From: Rattus norvegicus
Lineage: Eukaryota > Chordata > Mammalia > Rodentia > Muridae
DNA length: 64,000 bases
Direction: 5' to 3'
NCBI RefSeq assembly: GCF_036323735.1
Contig: NC_086019.1
Location: 240,367,102 to 240,431,101, forward strand
A model generated the notes under the pieces. The model was not told the origin of the DNA and did not search any database. It worked only from the letters and a program-made list of their open reading frames with translations. This document shows, piece by piece, positions 21,995 to 33,678 of this stretch. How positions within the stretch are numbered: position 1 is the first letter of the stretch; each line of letters starts with the position of its first letter. The translations under genes and the position numbers were made by a program.

Positions 21995-22960
21995 TGGAAG
22001 CACGTTTTTATTTCATTGCTTCTTCAAACACTGTGAGTCAAGCTTAAGGGACTATCACCCAAGTATGATTAGTGGGAAACCAAGACCTAGGAAGGATATG
22101 TCTCTTGCCTAAGGGGGCACAACTTCTGGGCTAGAGCTTGAGTTAGACTTCAGGGTCACAATGTCTCCTGCCTCTCCTTCTCTCCAGACACTTATCCATA
22201 TTTTAGACTTCCCAGTAGTTTCTTTCCGAACAGCATCAAGGAAAAGCAGTTTTAGCGACTCAATGAGTTGGTAAGAAACTTTTATTGTGCGCACATCCTT
22301 ATGCCCTATGTCAAACATGTGACTCGTGTTGTAGCCACAAGAAAACGATGTGGAAATGAGAGCACGGATATTCCCACAAATGGTATCTGGGACATATGTG
22401 GGGTGTGACTGTGGACAGAGATGGAGGAGCAGCATGGGATACTTAATAAAACACACAGGACAGAACTGGGCTTTTAGTTGAAGCACGATCTCCAATTTGC
22501 TGCCAACTAAAATAAACAAGTAGGAAACAGGCCAAACCACTGTGAGACATGCCTCTCCAAGACGTGAACATAATGTGAAAGCAGGAATTTAGATACTGCT
22601 TTGTAAAAAACAGCTACAGGAAGCCATGCTTCCATGGAGACATGACATGCAGGCTTTCATTCTGCCATGGCATAGTTCTGTGGGAACCGTTATCAAACAC
22701 TGCCCCACTTCTCCTGGGGACCAGGGTATGTGATAGATCTGTTCTCCTGGCTGCACACTACCAGGACCTATGTCAGCATCCCGAGATGCCGTATCTACAT
22801 GTCCGAAAGCCTGTGCTGCTATACAAGTCTTGGCTTCTCTGTCTTGTCAAAAGGTGTCTCCTGTTTGATGAGAGGTAGCATTTTACACGACCGCGGAAAC
22901 AATATCCCTTCTCACATGGGTTCTCTGTAGAATAGTGATTTTAAATTCATCAGCCTCTGC
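21995..22960. other. unique sequence, no gene seen
   Basis: A 143-codon minus-strand open frame (22109-22540) lies here. It has no recognisable domain or supporting splice signals, and I treat it as chance. Confidence 0.35.
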
Positions 22961-22963
22961 CAT

Positions 22964-23471
22964 TGCACACACACTTGTACACACACACTCACACACACAC
23001 ATATCCACCCTACACACACACTCACACACACACACACACACCACATACAGGCACAGACAGAGATACAGACACACACACACATCTACCACACCATGCACAC
23101 ACATACATACACACCACATACAGACACAGATGACACACACACACACATATATTTACACACACACATCCACCACACACACACCCACAGAACATACACACAC
23201 ACACATATATATTTACACACACACACACACATCCACCACACACACACCCACAGAACACACACACATACACACACACATATCCACCCTACACACACACTCA
23301 CACACACACCACATACAGGCACAGACAGAGATACAGACACACACACACACATCTACCACACCATGCACACACATACATACACACCACATACAGACACAGA
23401 TGACACACACACACACACATATATTTACACACACACACACATCCACCACACACACACCCACAGAACACACA

Positions 23472-23511
<40 letters not shown>
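22964..23511 (+). repeat. complex CA-rich array with internal tandem duplication
   Basis: About 550 bp of (CA)n with interspersed words such as 'atatccaccctac', 'ccacatacaggcacagacag' and 'ccacagaacacac'. The block starting at 23001 starts again at 23277, giving a 276-bp tandem duplication. Inside each block a roughly 60-bp 'atatatttacacac...ccacagaac' unit is also repeated. The long Thr-His and Cys-Val open frames are repeat artefacts. Confidence 0.9.
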
Positions 23512-23513
<2 letters not shown>

Positions 23514-23756
23514 CGATGACAGAGTTTTCACGTGGAAGGAGATCCTTTTTACCAGCAGCTTTGTCCGTTGGCTTGGCGTTAGTTGCTAGAAAACTGAGCT
23601 AATTTTATTGTCTATTTTAGCCTCACAATTTAGGGATTTTAGCGATTCCATGAATAAAAGCATCCATTTTTTTATCTCTTTTTTATTTTAACATATCATT
23701 AAAATAATAACTGAAAACATTGGTCGAGCCTTTCTTTTCTGCCAAAAACCCAAACT

Positions 23757-23885
23757 GGTATGTTACAACCATTATCTCATCTAATCTCCCAACGACTCCC
23801 ATGAGATCAAGCATATCATTATCGTCATTTACAGATTTAGAGGCCCCACTCTTGGTGAGGATAAAGGACGCCGAGGTCATCCAGA
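23757..23885 (+). repeat. MIR SINE
   Basis: 'accattatctcatctaatct', 'atcattatcgtcatttacag' and 'atttagaggccccactcttg' follow the MIR core in sense orientation. Confidence 0.6.
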
Positions 23886-23952
23886 AGGTATCCTTTTGGA
23901 GACACCAATCGCTAAATTGCCATTGATTTGCTCCATGTTAAAACAGGCACTA

Positions 23953-24250
23953 TGTGGGCTGGAGGAAATGCTCAGTGGATAAAAGAGCTGGCTGGGGAAA
24001 CGTGAGGACTGGCGTTCGTACCCCTAGAACCCATGTACCGGGTGAGTAGAACAACCTGCCTGTAATCCCAGCATTAGGGACAATGAAGCAGCAGAAGGAA
24101 GCTCGGCTAGTCAGACAAGCTGGAATTTGTGGCCTTTGGGTTCTGGGAGAGACCCTGTCTCAATAAATAAAGGACAATTGAGAACAACTCCTGATGTCAA
24201 TTTTGGGCCTGCAGTTGTACATGTGTGCACCCCCACCTCCCCACACACCA
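23953..24250 (+). repeat. B4-type SINE
   Basis: The tRNA-like head 'gggctggaggaaatgctcag' is followed by a B-box-like segment, the B1-like 'cctgtaatcccagcattagg' and 'gagaccctgtctcaataaat', then a C/A-rich tail region. The order is that of the rodent B4 composite SINE. Confidence 0.7.
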
Positions 24251-24259
24251 AGAATCATG

Positions 24260-24835
24260 TGACCAGGATATTAATGGAGTGATGAATATAAGAATATTTG
24301 TGTCGCTGTCACCATTGTAGGTTCCTGTGAGGAATGGTGGCATGCACTTCCTGACATTTTCACGGGCCACTTCTTACATATACAGCTACGATAACAAAAG
24401 ACAAAACCCGAGTTTAATCTTCACATAACAGATCCTACAATGATACACTACTCTCAGAAACCTGTGGAGAAGAATTCTGCAAGGTTCTTTCCTATTTAGC
24501 TGGCGAATCAAAGGAATTGCAGTTTCAGTAATATTGTTCTCTGTTTAATTTCTCACTCATGCAACAGTAGTTATAGCTTAACACAACTAATCTAGGGTTT
24601 CTATGTTGTACAGTTTTATAAGTAACTATTTGGCTAAATAAAATTAAATGCAACGATTTAACTCAAACACCGAGAGGTTATATCGGACTAAAGGGTGGTC
24701 CTTTAAAACTAAACGCTTATACTGTTGTCCTGGTCTTTTCACCTCAGTAAGACTTCATAAATGTTATCATTAAATGTGTTTTATATATGTTTACAAGTAA
24801 AGAGACAGAAAATTTGCCCTATTTAAAAAATGTGG
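24260..24835. other. unique sequence, no gene seen
   Basis: No repeat or exon structure is recognised. Confidence 0.35.
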
Positions 24836-24837
24836 GG

Positions 24838-25113
24838 GTTTGGTAATGGTTTCGGGGATAAGGTGTTTGCTGAGCACTGTGAAGGTCTGAGTTTGGATCG
24901 TTGGTTCCCGTCTAAAAGCCAAACGTAGTGGTGAAGATCTGTAACCCAGCTGGGGAAGGAGGCAATGGCAGGGATAGGTGGACCCTGGGCAAGCAAGCTA
25001 GCTTATATGTCAACTCCTTCACATATGTGTGTGCGCGTGCGCATACACACACACACACACTCACACACACACACACACTCACACACACACACACACACTC
25101 ATACACACACACA
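24838..25113 (+). repeat. B4-type SINE with (CA)n tail
   Basis: The head region 'ggataaggtgtttgctgagc' and the B1-like 'gtggtgaagatctgtaaccc' precede a (CA)n array with ACACTC interruptions at about 25041-25113, the usual 3' extension of B4 elements. Confidence 0.65.
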
Positions 25114-25141
25114 TTGTTGAACCAAGTTGTGTGCAGTTTTT

Positions 25142-25372
25142 CTAACTTTAAAAGATATTTATTTCATTGTTGTGTGGGCATGTGTGTGCACATATGCACA
25201 TACTCGTGAGTGTATCTATGTGTACCTGTGAGTACAGGAAGCTCCATAGGTCAGAAGAGGCATTGTATCCCCTGGATCGGGATTGTAAGTGGTCATACCT
25301 CTGGGTTCCAGGATCTCTGCAAGAACAGTAAGTCTCCCAACTGCTGCATGGTCTCTTCGGCTCAATTTCCCT
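25142..25372 (-). repeat. B3-type SINE
   Basis: Antisense B3 order: 'tgttgtgtgggcatgtgtgt', 'gaggcattgtatcccctgga', 'ctctgggttccaggatctct'. Diverged. Confidence 0.6.
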
Positions 25373-25379
25373 AACCTTT

Positions 25380-26600
25380 AAACTGTGAAGTTTCACTTCG
25401 AGACTTGCTTAGGGGCATAAAAATTGGGAACATTCGCTCATTGCCAGACATTACTATCTAAGATATTTGTGCAATTCAATGCCAAGGACATCCAAATAGA
25501 CAATTTTAGCTCATTATCTACTTCTGGTTCATGAAAAAAAAATGTGGTTATAAAATGTTAGTTTCAATCTCCAGCAAGTAGCTAAGCTTTGCGATATTAA
25601 CCCTTGTAATTGATGCTTATCCTAACTGACCATGCGTCTCTGGATACAGTTGGAGGATTTCAGTTATCTAAGACTCAGGAAGTCTCTGCTTCAGCTGGGC
25701 CTTCAAATCATGTTTTCAGAACACAAAGAACATTTGATAAAGTTGGAGAGAAATATTTTTCAAAACTATGTCACCAGGCAGCTTGGGAGCAATTTCACAG
25801 AACCATCCTCCAGGGTATGAATTTAACCTTTGATCTCTGAAATGAAGGTCAACCAATTTGTTTTTACTTGAGATATCTTATAATCAATTCGATGTCTGCG
25901 TAAATCAGTTCCCAGAGAAGAGGCTGTGTTTGCGGATAAATGATGCTTTTCACCCTCCCAGTTTTAGTCATTTAACCCTCTCGTCTCTGAATTAAAGTCC
26001 ACTGCTCTTCTTAACCTTTTTCTTTTCTTTTGTGTGTGGTAGAAAAAAAGGCATCTAACTTAAAATACAGCATTTTAGGAGGAGAAAACACTAGACCATT
26101 GTCCAAAGGATAAAACTAAAACCAAACCCAAAACCTGATGTTTTAGTTATTTTTCCTTTCTAAAAGACAGATATACAAAATATATTGTTTGTTAAATTTT
26201 TACTTTTATTGTTTTTTAATTTGTCAGTACACCTGAAGTGTTTCTGGCAGTCATCAACACTTATGTCCTGGTTAGCAAAGGATAGAATATAAACTAAACA
26301 AAAAACACAGACTGTGTTTATAAATAAAACTTTATTGGTACACGACTATGCCCATTCTTTCAGATATTATCCCTGTCTTCTAGTTGCTGACTAGTTGCAA
26401 TAGGATGTGCACTCCACAAAGCATAGCAGTTTCTCTTCAACTCTTTACAGAAAATGCCAGCTCCAGGTTTTAACCAAAAGAGGCTTGGAGAGGTTTTGGA
26501 AAGAAATCCTTACTCCATACACTGTGATGGCTTGCAGCTAAAGGAAAGCATAGATTAATTTGAACCCAAATATTCATTTGTAGGAAGAGTCTTAGAGTGG
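25380..26600. other. unique sequence, no gene seen
   Basis: AT-rich unique sequence. Two overlapping plus-strand open frames at 25610-25840 are short and show no domain. Confidence 0.35.
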
Positions 26601-26607
26601 CATCAAG

Positions 26608-26737
26608 AAGATGGAAGGAGGGGCTGGGGACTTAGCTCAGTGGTAGAGCGCTTGCCTAGGAAGCGCAAGGCCCTGGGTTCGGTCCCCAGCTCCGAAAAAG
26701 AAGAACCAAAAAAAAAAAAAAAAAAAAGATGGAAGGA
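26608..26737 (+). mobile_element. ID SINE with target-site duplication
   Basis: The body at 26620-26695 has a near-consensus A-box (TAGCTCAGTGGTAGAGCG) and B-box (GGTTCGGTCCC). The tail runs 'gaaaaagaagaacc' and then about 20 A. The 12-bp direct repeat AAGATGGAAGGA lies at 26608-26619 and 26726-26737. Long pure A tail and intact boxes point to a recent insertion. Confidence 0.95.
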
Positions 26738-26739
26738 AT

Positions 26740-27420
26740 AACTATTTGGGAGGCATTGTAGTGACTGTAGCGAGACAAATAACTAAATTTATTCCTCGGA
26801 TTTTGTAACAGCCTATCTAATAAAAATATGCCCCAGTGGAGATGGACCCCGAATTCTCAGCTAATGTTGGCCACTGGGGAATACAGGCTTTCTCTGCAAC
26901 AGATGTGTGGCTTAAAGTTCACCAGGAGTGCACTGCAGAGAGAGCACAGCACATCTTGTTCTGTCAGGGGATCAGCACTGGCCTGTAAATAGAATAACTA
27001 ATTTAGTTACAGGACGTAGGCAAACTGTGGGGGTTGGGGGGAGGAGAGGAGTGCTAGGACCGAGGGCGGGACTCAGTTTAACTGTTTCTGGGTAAGGGTC
27101 TACTTCTTAAATAAGGAGAAAAGTCAAACGCGGTTTGGATCAGTCTTCTCCAGTCATCCTGGATGGCTAGCTGCCAGCCATCCAACCTACAAAGGTGCTC
27201 ACTGCAAATGCATTTAGTTCAGGCATGGATGCTCAACATACCTTAAAATTGCCCCACATGAAGTTCTACCCTTCCCTTATCTTAGGCATGAAGTGCCCGC
27301 ACTGACGACCATACACTTCCCCAATCTCCCTCTCCGACTCACACTTTTGAGTGTTCTTCCTGGATTTTTATTTCTCCCTTAGAAGAAAAGCACATATTCT
27401 ACTTTTTATGGGACATTGCT
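26740..27420. other. unique sequence, no gene seen
   Basis: No repeat or exon structure is recognised. Confidence 0.35.
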
Positions 27421-27424
27421 TTAT

Positions 27425-27699
27425 CAGGGTAAGGGAGACAACTCAGTTGGTAAAGTTCTTGGTGTGCATACATGAAGGCCCGAGTTCAAACCCCAGCACC
27501 CACGTAAAAAGCTAGGTGTGGTGGTGAGTACTTGAGAGGCCAGGGCTGGGGAGGGTGAGGCAGACTGATTCCCAGGGCTTGTTGAGCAGACCCTCTAGCC
27601 TACTGGGAATCTCAGATCCTAGGTATGGATGTTGTCTCAAGAGCCAGGTGGATGGCTCTGGAGGAATGACACTTGAGATTGACCTCTGGCCACCACATG

Positions 27700-27757
<58 letters not shown>
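27425..27757 (+). repeat. B4-type SINE with (CA)n tail
   Basis: The head 'agacaactcagttggtaaag', B-box-like 'gagttcaaaccccagcaccc', B1-like 'gctaggtgtggtggtgagta' and 'gaggccagggctggggaggg' lead into 'gacctctggccaccacatgc' and a (CA)n run at 27703-27757. This is a complete B4 layout. Confidence 0.85.
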
Positions 27758-27760
<3 letters not shown>

Positions 27761-28084
27761 CAAAACTATTGTTTTATTATCTTAAAGACTTTCTTTCACA
27801 CTGGCTCTTTCCAAATGTAATTAAATATAGAATGGAAAAGAAATATTTTTTCCTCAACTCTACTATTCTCTTTTGCCATGTTCCAAGCTTTGATGTTTGT
27901 TGGCAAGGGTAGGACTAAGTTGTGCTGCGATAAAAAATGATTTTTATACCTCATGATATGTTCACTGGACCACAGGCCCAGGGACCCTCTTTGAGAATTT
28001 CTTATCCATTCTGTGCGTGTTCCAATTGTTGGGTTTTCTCATCTAAATGCAGGCTCTCCTCCTGAACCACTGTGGGAGTCAGGA

Positions 28085-28205
28085 AGAAGGATGAGGACAG
28101 CGGAGAGGGGGAGGAGAAGGGAGAAGAGGAGGAGGAGAAAAGAAGTAGGGGGAGGAAAAGGACAATGGAGGAGAAGAGCAGAGGAAGGAGAAACGGAGAG
28201 AAAGA
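28085..28205 (+). repeat. purine-rich GGA/GAA tract
   Basis: About 120 bp dominated by GGAG and GAAG words. ORFs over it encode Arg/Glu/Lys-rich chains without a family match. Confidence 0.8.
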
Positions 28206-28209
28206 AGAG

Positions 28210-28615
28210 ATTCAAGATTCAAGCACAGGCTTTTCACCACTTTGGTCTAGAAAGACTGCAAATGTATAACTGAACGGTAGCATGGCCTCTCCTCAAATGC
28301 AGGGGCCTTGAGAAACGGCATCTGACTCTTACCTGGAGGATGAATGATCGGCATTGGAGATGGAGCCTCGCGTAATTCAACTTCCCACCTTTGAGTTTTC
28401 TCCATGTCACCTACCTTCCTGTCAGTTCCTCTATTTTACAACGGGAGCCCTTGTCACCACCTGAAAGTGCCTTTGGTTTCATTTTTGTCTAGTATCATGG
28501 TGTCTTGGGGGTTGGTTATCTAGCCCTGTTTTCTCTGATCCTTCAGTTTTGATTCCTTTGTAAAACCTGACCCAGATGTTATCATTGATCTCTCTGAATT
28601 GCCCTCTTGGTCTGT
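28210..28615. other. unique sequence, no gene seen
   Basis: No exon or repeat is recognised. Confidence 0.35.
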
Positions 28616-28619
28616 GCTG

Positions 28620-28960
28620 TGTTAGGTAGGCGGCACCTAAGACCTGCCCGTTAATGGCTTGGTGTCTAGTCTTTATGCTAAGAGAAGGTAGTGAAACCTC
28701 TGAGGGGGCAGGTGAATGGCTTTAGGCTATTAAGGGCGTGCCCTTAATGCCCTTAAAAGGATTGTCTTCCCTTTTTGTCTTTTCTCTCTCTGGCCACGGG
28801 GTTGATGGTTTTACTCCCCTCTGATGTGGTAGGCATGCTACAGAATGGCAACCAAATGAGGCAACTGGTTGATCCGAGCCTGAGCCCTCCTAAACAATGA
28901 TCCAGAGTAAACTCTTCTGCTCAGAAGTGGAGCGGCTCAGGCGCCTGTTACAGGGAAGCC
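28620..28960 (+). repeat. possible MaLR-like LTR remnant
   Basis: The order of segments ('ggcgtgcccttaatgccctt', 'ttctctctctggccacgggg', 'atgatccagagtaaactctt') resembles the layout of rodent or mammalian MaLR LTRs. Divergence is too high to name a subfamily. Confidence 0.3.
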
Positions 28961-28964
28961 TTCC

Positions 28965-29900
28965 TCCCTCCATTTATGCTTCTTTTCCCAGAATCCTTCA
29001 CTAACTTCTCTTACCCTCCTTCCTGCTAATATAGATGGTCAGGCAGACCAGGCTGTTCTCTCACTTCTCCATGTGCTCTTTCTGTGAAGCTCCAGCCTTC
29101 AGTGCGAGCATCCAGCACCCAAATGTTCAGCCAACCCACCCATCCATCGCTTTCCCCAGATCTAGGATTAAACTTTGCTTTACTGAGTTTCTACTTTGTT
29201 TTTAAAATGAATATGAATACATACTCTCTGAGAAGCAGACCTTCTTTTGACCTAGCCATTTCAGTTAATGGAACTGCCTGGGAACACTCTGGACCAAAGT
29301 GAAGAGTACTCTGGCTTAAGTGGACTAAAAACATAAATTCATTACATCTAGTGGCAAGAAGGGTGCATCAGTTCTGCTTGCAAATGCGTCTCTCGGCCCT
29401 GAGTTCGCTTCTCTAGTTACAAGAACTCTGCCCATTCTTAGAGACAAGCTGACTCCTCTCAGCCCCGGCTATGTGGCAGCACCATTCTGATGCCCACTGG
29501 GACTATTTCAATGGCTACTCATCAGAGATAAAGGATATCCTAATATTATTAGTAAAGGCTGAAAAATCATCTATGCAAAATGGTTGGGACTGGAAATAAT
29601 TTTGACTTCACTTTTAAATTTGATAGTATTTGTACATCTATGCAAATATCTGAACTGTAAACTTTATATCTATCTATATTTAAGATATTTGGGGAATGAG
29701 ATCTAATTATAAACGAAAAGATTTATACAACTCTTGTCAGCTCTCTGTCCTTGTGATGAAATTCTTGAGACAATCCCACTTGGCTCCTAGTCCCAAAGAT
29801 TTTTCTTGGTTCTATTGTTTCTGGGCCTTGGGTGAAGAGTAGCATCGTGCCAAGGAGTTAGTGGTGGAGCAAGCCTGCCTGCTTCTCAGTAGCCAAGGAA
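28965..29900. other. unique sequence, no gene seen
   Basis: Contains an 11-bp direct repeat ATCTATGCAAA at 29569-29579 and 29637-29647, the second part of a perfect octamer ATGCAAAT (29640-29647). No exon is seen. Confidence 0.35.
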
Positions 29901-29917
29901 GGAGGTGGGTGGTGGTG

Positions 29918-29997
29918 AGAGAGAGAGAGAGATGGAGGGGGGGAGGTGAGGAGAGGAGGAGGAGGAGGAAGAGGAGGAGGAAGAAGAGGAGGAAGAG

Positions 29998-30031
<34 letters not shown>

Positions 30032-30075
30032 TAAGGAAAAGAGGAGGTAGGGAGAAAGGGAAGGAAGGAGAGATG
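29918..30075 (+). repeat. (GGA)n polypurine tract
   Basis: The plus strand is almost purely purine; 29948-30031 is 84 nt without a pyrimidine, mostly GGA and GAA triplets. The reverse strand gives a Leu/Phe-rich ORF that is a repeat artefact. Confidence 0.95.
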
Positions 30076-30109
30076 GGAGAATACCTTCAAGGATTCATGT
30101 CCAGTGATT

Positions 30110-30310
30110 CACTTCCTTCGAGGCATACACGTCTCCACCACCTCACAAAAGCCATTTCAGTTCTGACTCCTTCAGTGGGTGAATTCGCTGGTGAAGGTAG
30201 AGCCCTCCAGATCCATCACCCAGAGAGGCTTGACCTTTGAAAACTGCCCTGGGGCCTAAGTTTCAACTTAGGAGCTTTGGGGAGACATTTTGGATCCAAA
30301 CCATAACAAA
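30110..30310 (-). repeat. possible old LTR fragment
   Basis: 'cctggggcctaagtttcaac' and 'ggggagacattttggatcca' leading to 'aaccataaca' resemble a common mammalian-wide LTR end seen in antisense. Low certainty. Confidence 0.35.
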
Positions 30311-30454
30311 TTAAAACATATCGTCTGAAGGGAGCTTAACTCAATATTATTTTGTGTGACTGTTCTGATGGCAATCCATCAAAATAAAATCAGGTGTTAA
30401 ATTTTCCACTGTGGCATCATGCCAGTCCCCAAAGTGTTTCCAGATTTTGGATTT

Positions 30455-30570
30455 TAAGATTAGAGATGCTCAGCCAGTGTTTCTGACGAGGAGACTGAGG
30501 CCAAGTGCGTTGCCAGGGTGACACAGCAACCAAGAGGCAAAGGCAGTGTTTCTCCTCCTGACAGTCTGAC
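30455..30570 (+). repeat. MIR fragment
   Basis: 'gaggagactgaggccaagtg', 'ccagggtgacacagcaacca' and 'agaggcaaaggcagtgtttc' follow the MIR core. Confidence 0.65.
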
Positions 30571-30589
30571 TCCTATCTGCTTCCTGAAG

Positions 30590-31380
30590 CCGTTTCTGAT
30601 CCCTCCTCCCTGACGCCATTTTTGCCCATAACCTTCAACCTCATCCCAGCCTGCTCTGGCTTTGAACTATGCACTGTTGTCTTGCTATCTCCTCAGACTT
30701 CTCATGGACGGCTGTAAAGTCTTACAATCATCCTCTTCCTCTCTGGTCCATTCCAGCTCATATGCAGCTTCCCTTTCTTACATCCCACCCACCAGAGCTT
30801 CTTTGTGGTACTCATTGGCAGAATGGTTCCTGAGCGTCCGCTGGGGTGAGAAAATTAAAAGCAAGAATCAGAAAGAAAATTGAACTCAGAAGACAGAGAG
30901 GCCTGAGCATGAATTCTAGCTTATGTGCCCACCTGAGCCAGCTGGGGGAATTTACTTAACCTAGATATTCATAAGTTTTTCCTACACATAATCTCTTTCC
31001 ACTCGAGAGAAACTTTTGTAACACTTTTATATGAAACAGACACACAAATCAAGCATTTATAAATGATAATTCATAAAGAAATTTATTTAAAAAATTCCTT
31101 GGATGCACCTAATTTTATTTATTAAAGGGGAAAGTAAATTTGCATACTAATGGGATAGATTTATTTTTACATAAAGAATTAAGTCTTGGTTTAATGTTTG
31201 ATACTGCAGGATATAGAGCAGCCACATTGTTTTTCGGAGTTGATTGATATTTTGATTTTATAATCATCAACGCTGAGAATGTCACTTTGCATAAACACAC
31301 AGTACAAAACAGCAGAAGTATGTTTAGGAACATGTTAGAGATTCTTGGAAATTCTACCGTCATTCCAAGCCAAAATTCAT
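30590..31380. other. mostly unique sequence, no gene seen
   Basis: The first 100 bp have an L2-like C/T-rich character. From 31000 onward the sequence is AT-rich, with an octamer ATTTGCAT at about 31138. No exon structure is supported. Confidence 0.3.
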
Positions 31381-31386
31381 CTAATG

Positions 31387-31388
31387 GT

Positions 31389-31424
<36 letters not shown>
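31387..31424 (+). repeat. (GT)n microsatellite
   Basis: 38 bp of GT with a single TTT interruption near its start. Confidence 0.95.
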
Positions 31425-31426
<2 letters not shown>

Positions 31427-31429
31427 CTT

Positions 31430-31980
31430 AAGCCAGCAGCTCAAACTGCATTTTTTAAAACTAAATATTCTAATACAATACAAAGATACACTAACTTGAT
31501 ACATATTGAGGCAGGGTGTTAAATATTAAAGAACATTTAAAGTATTTTTATTTTAAATAATATTGAGAATAAATTCAAAAGTGAGATTAAGTCTTTTCCT
31601 TTCTGTAACTAAGCCATCATGTTGCTGTAAGAGCAAATGGGGTTGTATGCACAGTACAAAACACTGCGATTCATAAATGTGTAACAGTCTTACATATGAG
31701 CTGAGGGATGTCAGGCACCATTCACTGTTGCTGTGTGGTGTGTGAACATGCTCAGTGAAAAGCACTCAGATCGAGGCTGCCGTGAAGTCACATGGTATAG
31801 CATGGGTAGCCTATGCCTGAGACACCTCGGATTCATTATGCATTTGGTTCTGCAAGTTGAGTTGTTATGAGTTCAGAAAACCTTTCAGTGTTGCCATGTT
31901 TACTGTTACCTCCACCTTCAGTTATGTGACTCTATGTGGAGATCATAATTCACAGTTTACGATGCTGAAACTGGATCCAT
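31430..31980. other. unique sequence, no gene seen
   Basis: AT-rich unique sequence; no exon or repeat is recognised. Confidence 0.35.
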
Positions 31981-31989
31981 CCACGAGAA

Positions 31990-32215
31990 GCTGAACTGTG
32001 TCCCCTCGAAATTCATATGCAGAAGTCCCAGAATCGTAAGCACCTAATTATGTAGCTGTATTTGTAAGGCCATACAGGAAATTGAGTTTAGATGAGGTCC
32101 CTACTTGTGCCCCAAGCACAGCATCTTATCTCCTCCAAGGAGGCATTCAGACTCACGTATGGTCATGTGAAGGCACCAGAAACCAGGTAGAAGGGATACA
32201 GAAGATCTACCCAAC
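31990..32215 (+). repeat. old mammalian LTR fragment (MaLR-like)
   Basis: 'gctgaactgtgtcccctcga', 'aattcatatgcagaagtccc', 'gtagctgtatttgtaaggcc' and 'tgagtttagatgaggtccct' match the well-known 5' portion of an ancient mammalian LTR in sense orientation, ending in 'gtcatgtgaaggcacc'. Confidence 0.65.
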
Positions 32216-32329
32216 CCACCTTTACCTGTTAACTGTAATTTCTGATTTCCACTTTCAGAGACTGTGGGGAAACAAAGCTCTGTTGTTTATAGAATCCAGC
32301 CTATGGTATATTTTTATGGAAGCCTTTGG

Positions 32330-32420
32330 TAATGGAGCCTCAGTTCCCTCTTCTGTATAATGGGTGTGTGGAGTGATCCCATGACTATAAATTATTAACA
32401 GGGTGGCAGGCACTCCTCTG
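32330..32420 (-). repeat. MIR fragment
   Basis: 'cctcagttccctcttctgta' and 'taatgggtgtgtggagtgat' are the antisense MIR core. Confidence 0.6.
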
Positions 32421-32424
32421 TACA

Positions 32425-33030
32425 GCAATCATCAACAGAATATTCTATTTCCTAAAGGTGACACTTTAGAGTAGCAGTGCTGCCCTTGGTAATAGTTTAA
32501 GGCCAACCCCTCTAACCACTGGGAAATGAGCAAGCTGAGACCAGCTTAGAGCGACAGGAGCTACAAAGGGCAGATTCGAAGACCAAGGCACTGGCAAGAC
32601 ACCAAGTGATTGACAGCCATTGAGATATGTCACACTGATCAGCAAATGGCAGGAAAACCTATACAAGCAGTGAAGCGAAGGGTGGCACGCATGTGACCTG
32701 CCACCTGGCACTGTTGGGACAGATCAAGGAGCTGGAGAGACCCCACAGGACCTCATGCTTCTGCCTCCTTGTGCTTGGTCTCCTTTCCTCCCCCTTCTGT
32801 TCTTGAGTAGATTCATGTTTGTGTTCATAAGTAACCTGTAGTGGTTCCAAGACTCCCCTTTCCTTGCTCAGGTCAGAGGGTTAAGTTGAAAGTTTTTGAA
32901 TCTCTTGAGTGAGACCTGGGGTTTATCTCTCCTGGTGCCACCTGCCTACCTCTACACCCATTTTAATCCAGGGATCTGATTGCCATAGGCTTGGAGCGTC
33001 AGATCTGAGGGGATCAGTGTAACTTCTAGG
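32425..33030. other. unique sequence, no gene seen
   Basis: No exon or repeat structure is recognised. Confidence 0.35.
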
Positions 33031-33037
33031 AGGAGAC

Positions 33038-33421
33038 TGTCCTTGTCAGCTTAAAATGTTAACTTGACAGAGCCTAGGGTCACCAGAAAAGGGAATCTCA
33101 ACCAAGGGATTTCCCAGATTAGATTGGCTGGTGGTTTTGTCTAATTGGGGATTATCTTGATTGTTAATTGGTCATGAGCCAAACCATTGTGGGCTGCACC
33201 ATTCGCTAGACAGGCAGTCCTGAGTTGTTTAAGAAAACTGGCTCCGTATGAGCCAGCAAGCGGCATTCCTCCATAGTTTCTGCTTAAGATCCCTGCTTTA
33301 AATTCTTGCTCTGGCTTTCTGTATTCTATATCCTATAAGCTGAAATGAACTCTTCCCTCAAGTTGCCTTTTGTTGGTATGTTTTATCATACAAACAGAGA
33401 CAAAACTAGACTGTTTGGTGG
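33038..33421 (+). repeat. solo LTR of rodent MaLR type
   Basis: Begins TGT and contains 'aatgttaacttgacagagcc', 'aagggaatctcaaccaaggg', 'agattggctggtggttttgt', 'cattgtgggctgcaccattc' and an end resembling 'acagagacaaaactaga'. The layout matches the LTR flanking the provirus remnant at 60.7-61.0 kb. No internal region is attached. Confidence 0.65.
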
Positions 33422-33678
33422 CTAGATAGCAGGTCCACACAGATGGCCACCACACCCATGTTGACAAGTAGGTAATTAGAGACAGAAACCCAAGAAACAC
33501 GCCCCCCCATCCCCCCACCCCCGTTCTCTGATCATTGACTGTAGAATCAATTATCTGCATAGCAGCTGAAATGAAAAAGGAACAGAGCCCTTAAGGAGAG
33601 ATGAAATCATTTTCCAATCAAGGGGTCCCTCCTTGCTGTTCCTGGACTTGATACTCTTATAGAACCCATGTTCCTACA

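Noticed and set aside
22109..22540. 143-codon minus-strand open frame in unique DNA
   Set aside because: No domain, splice signals or poly(A) signal; length is within chance for 64 kb.
22935..23602. Long plus-strand Thr-His open frames of 194 and 169 codons, and minus-strand Cys-Val frames
   Set aside because: They are translations of the CA-rich array; no stop codon can occur in pure (CA)n, so length carries no meaning.
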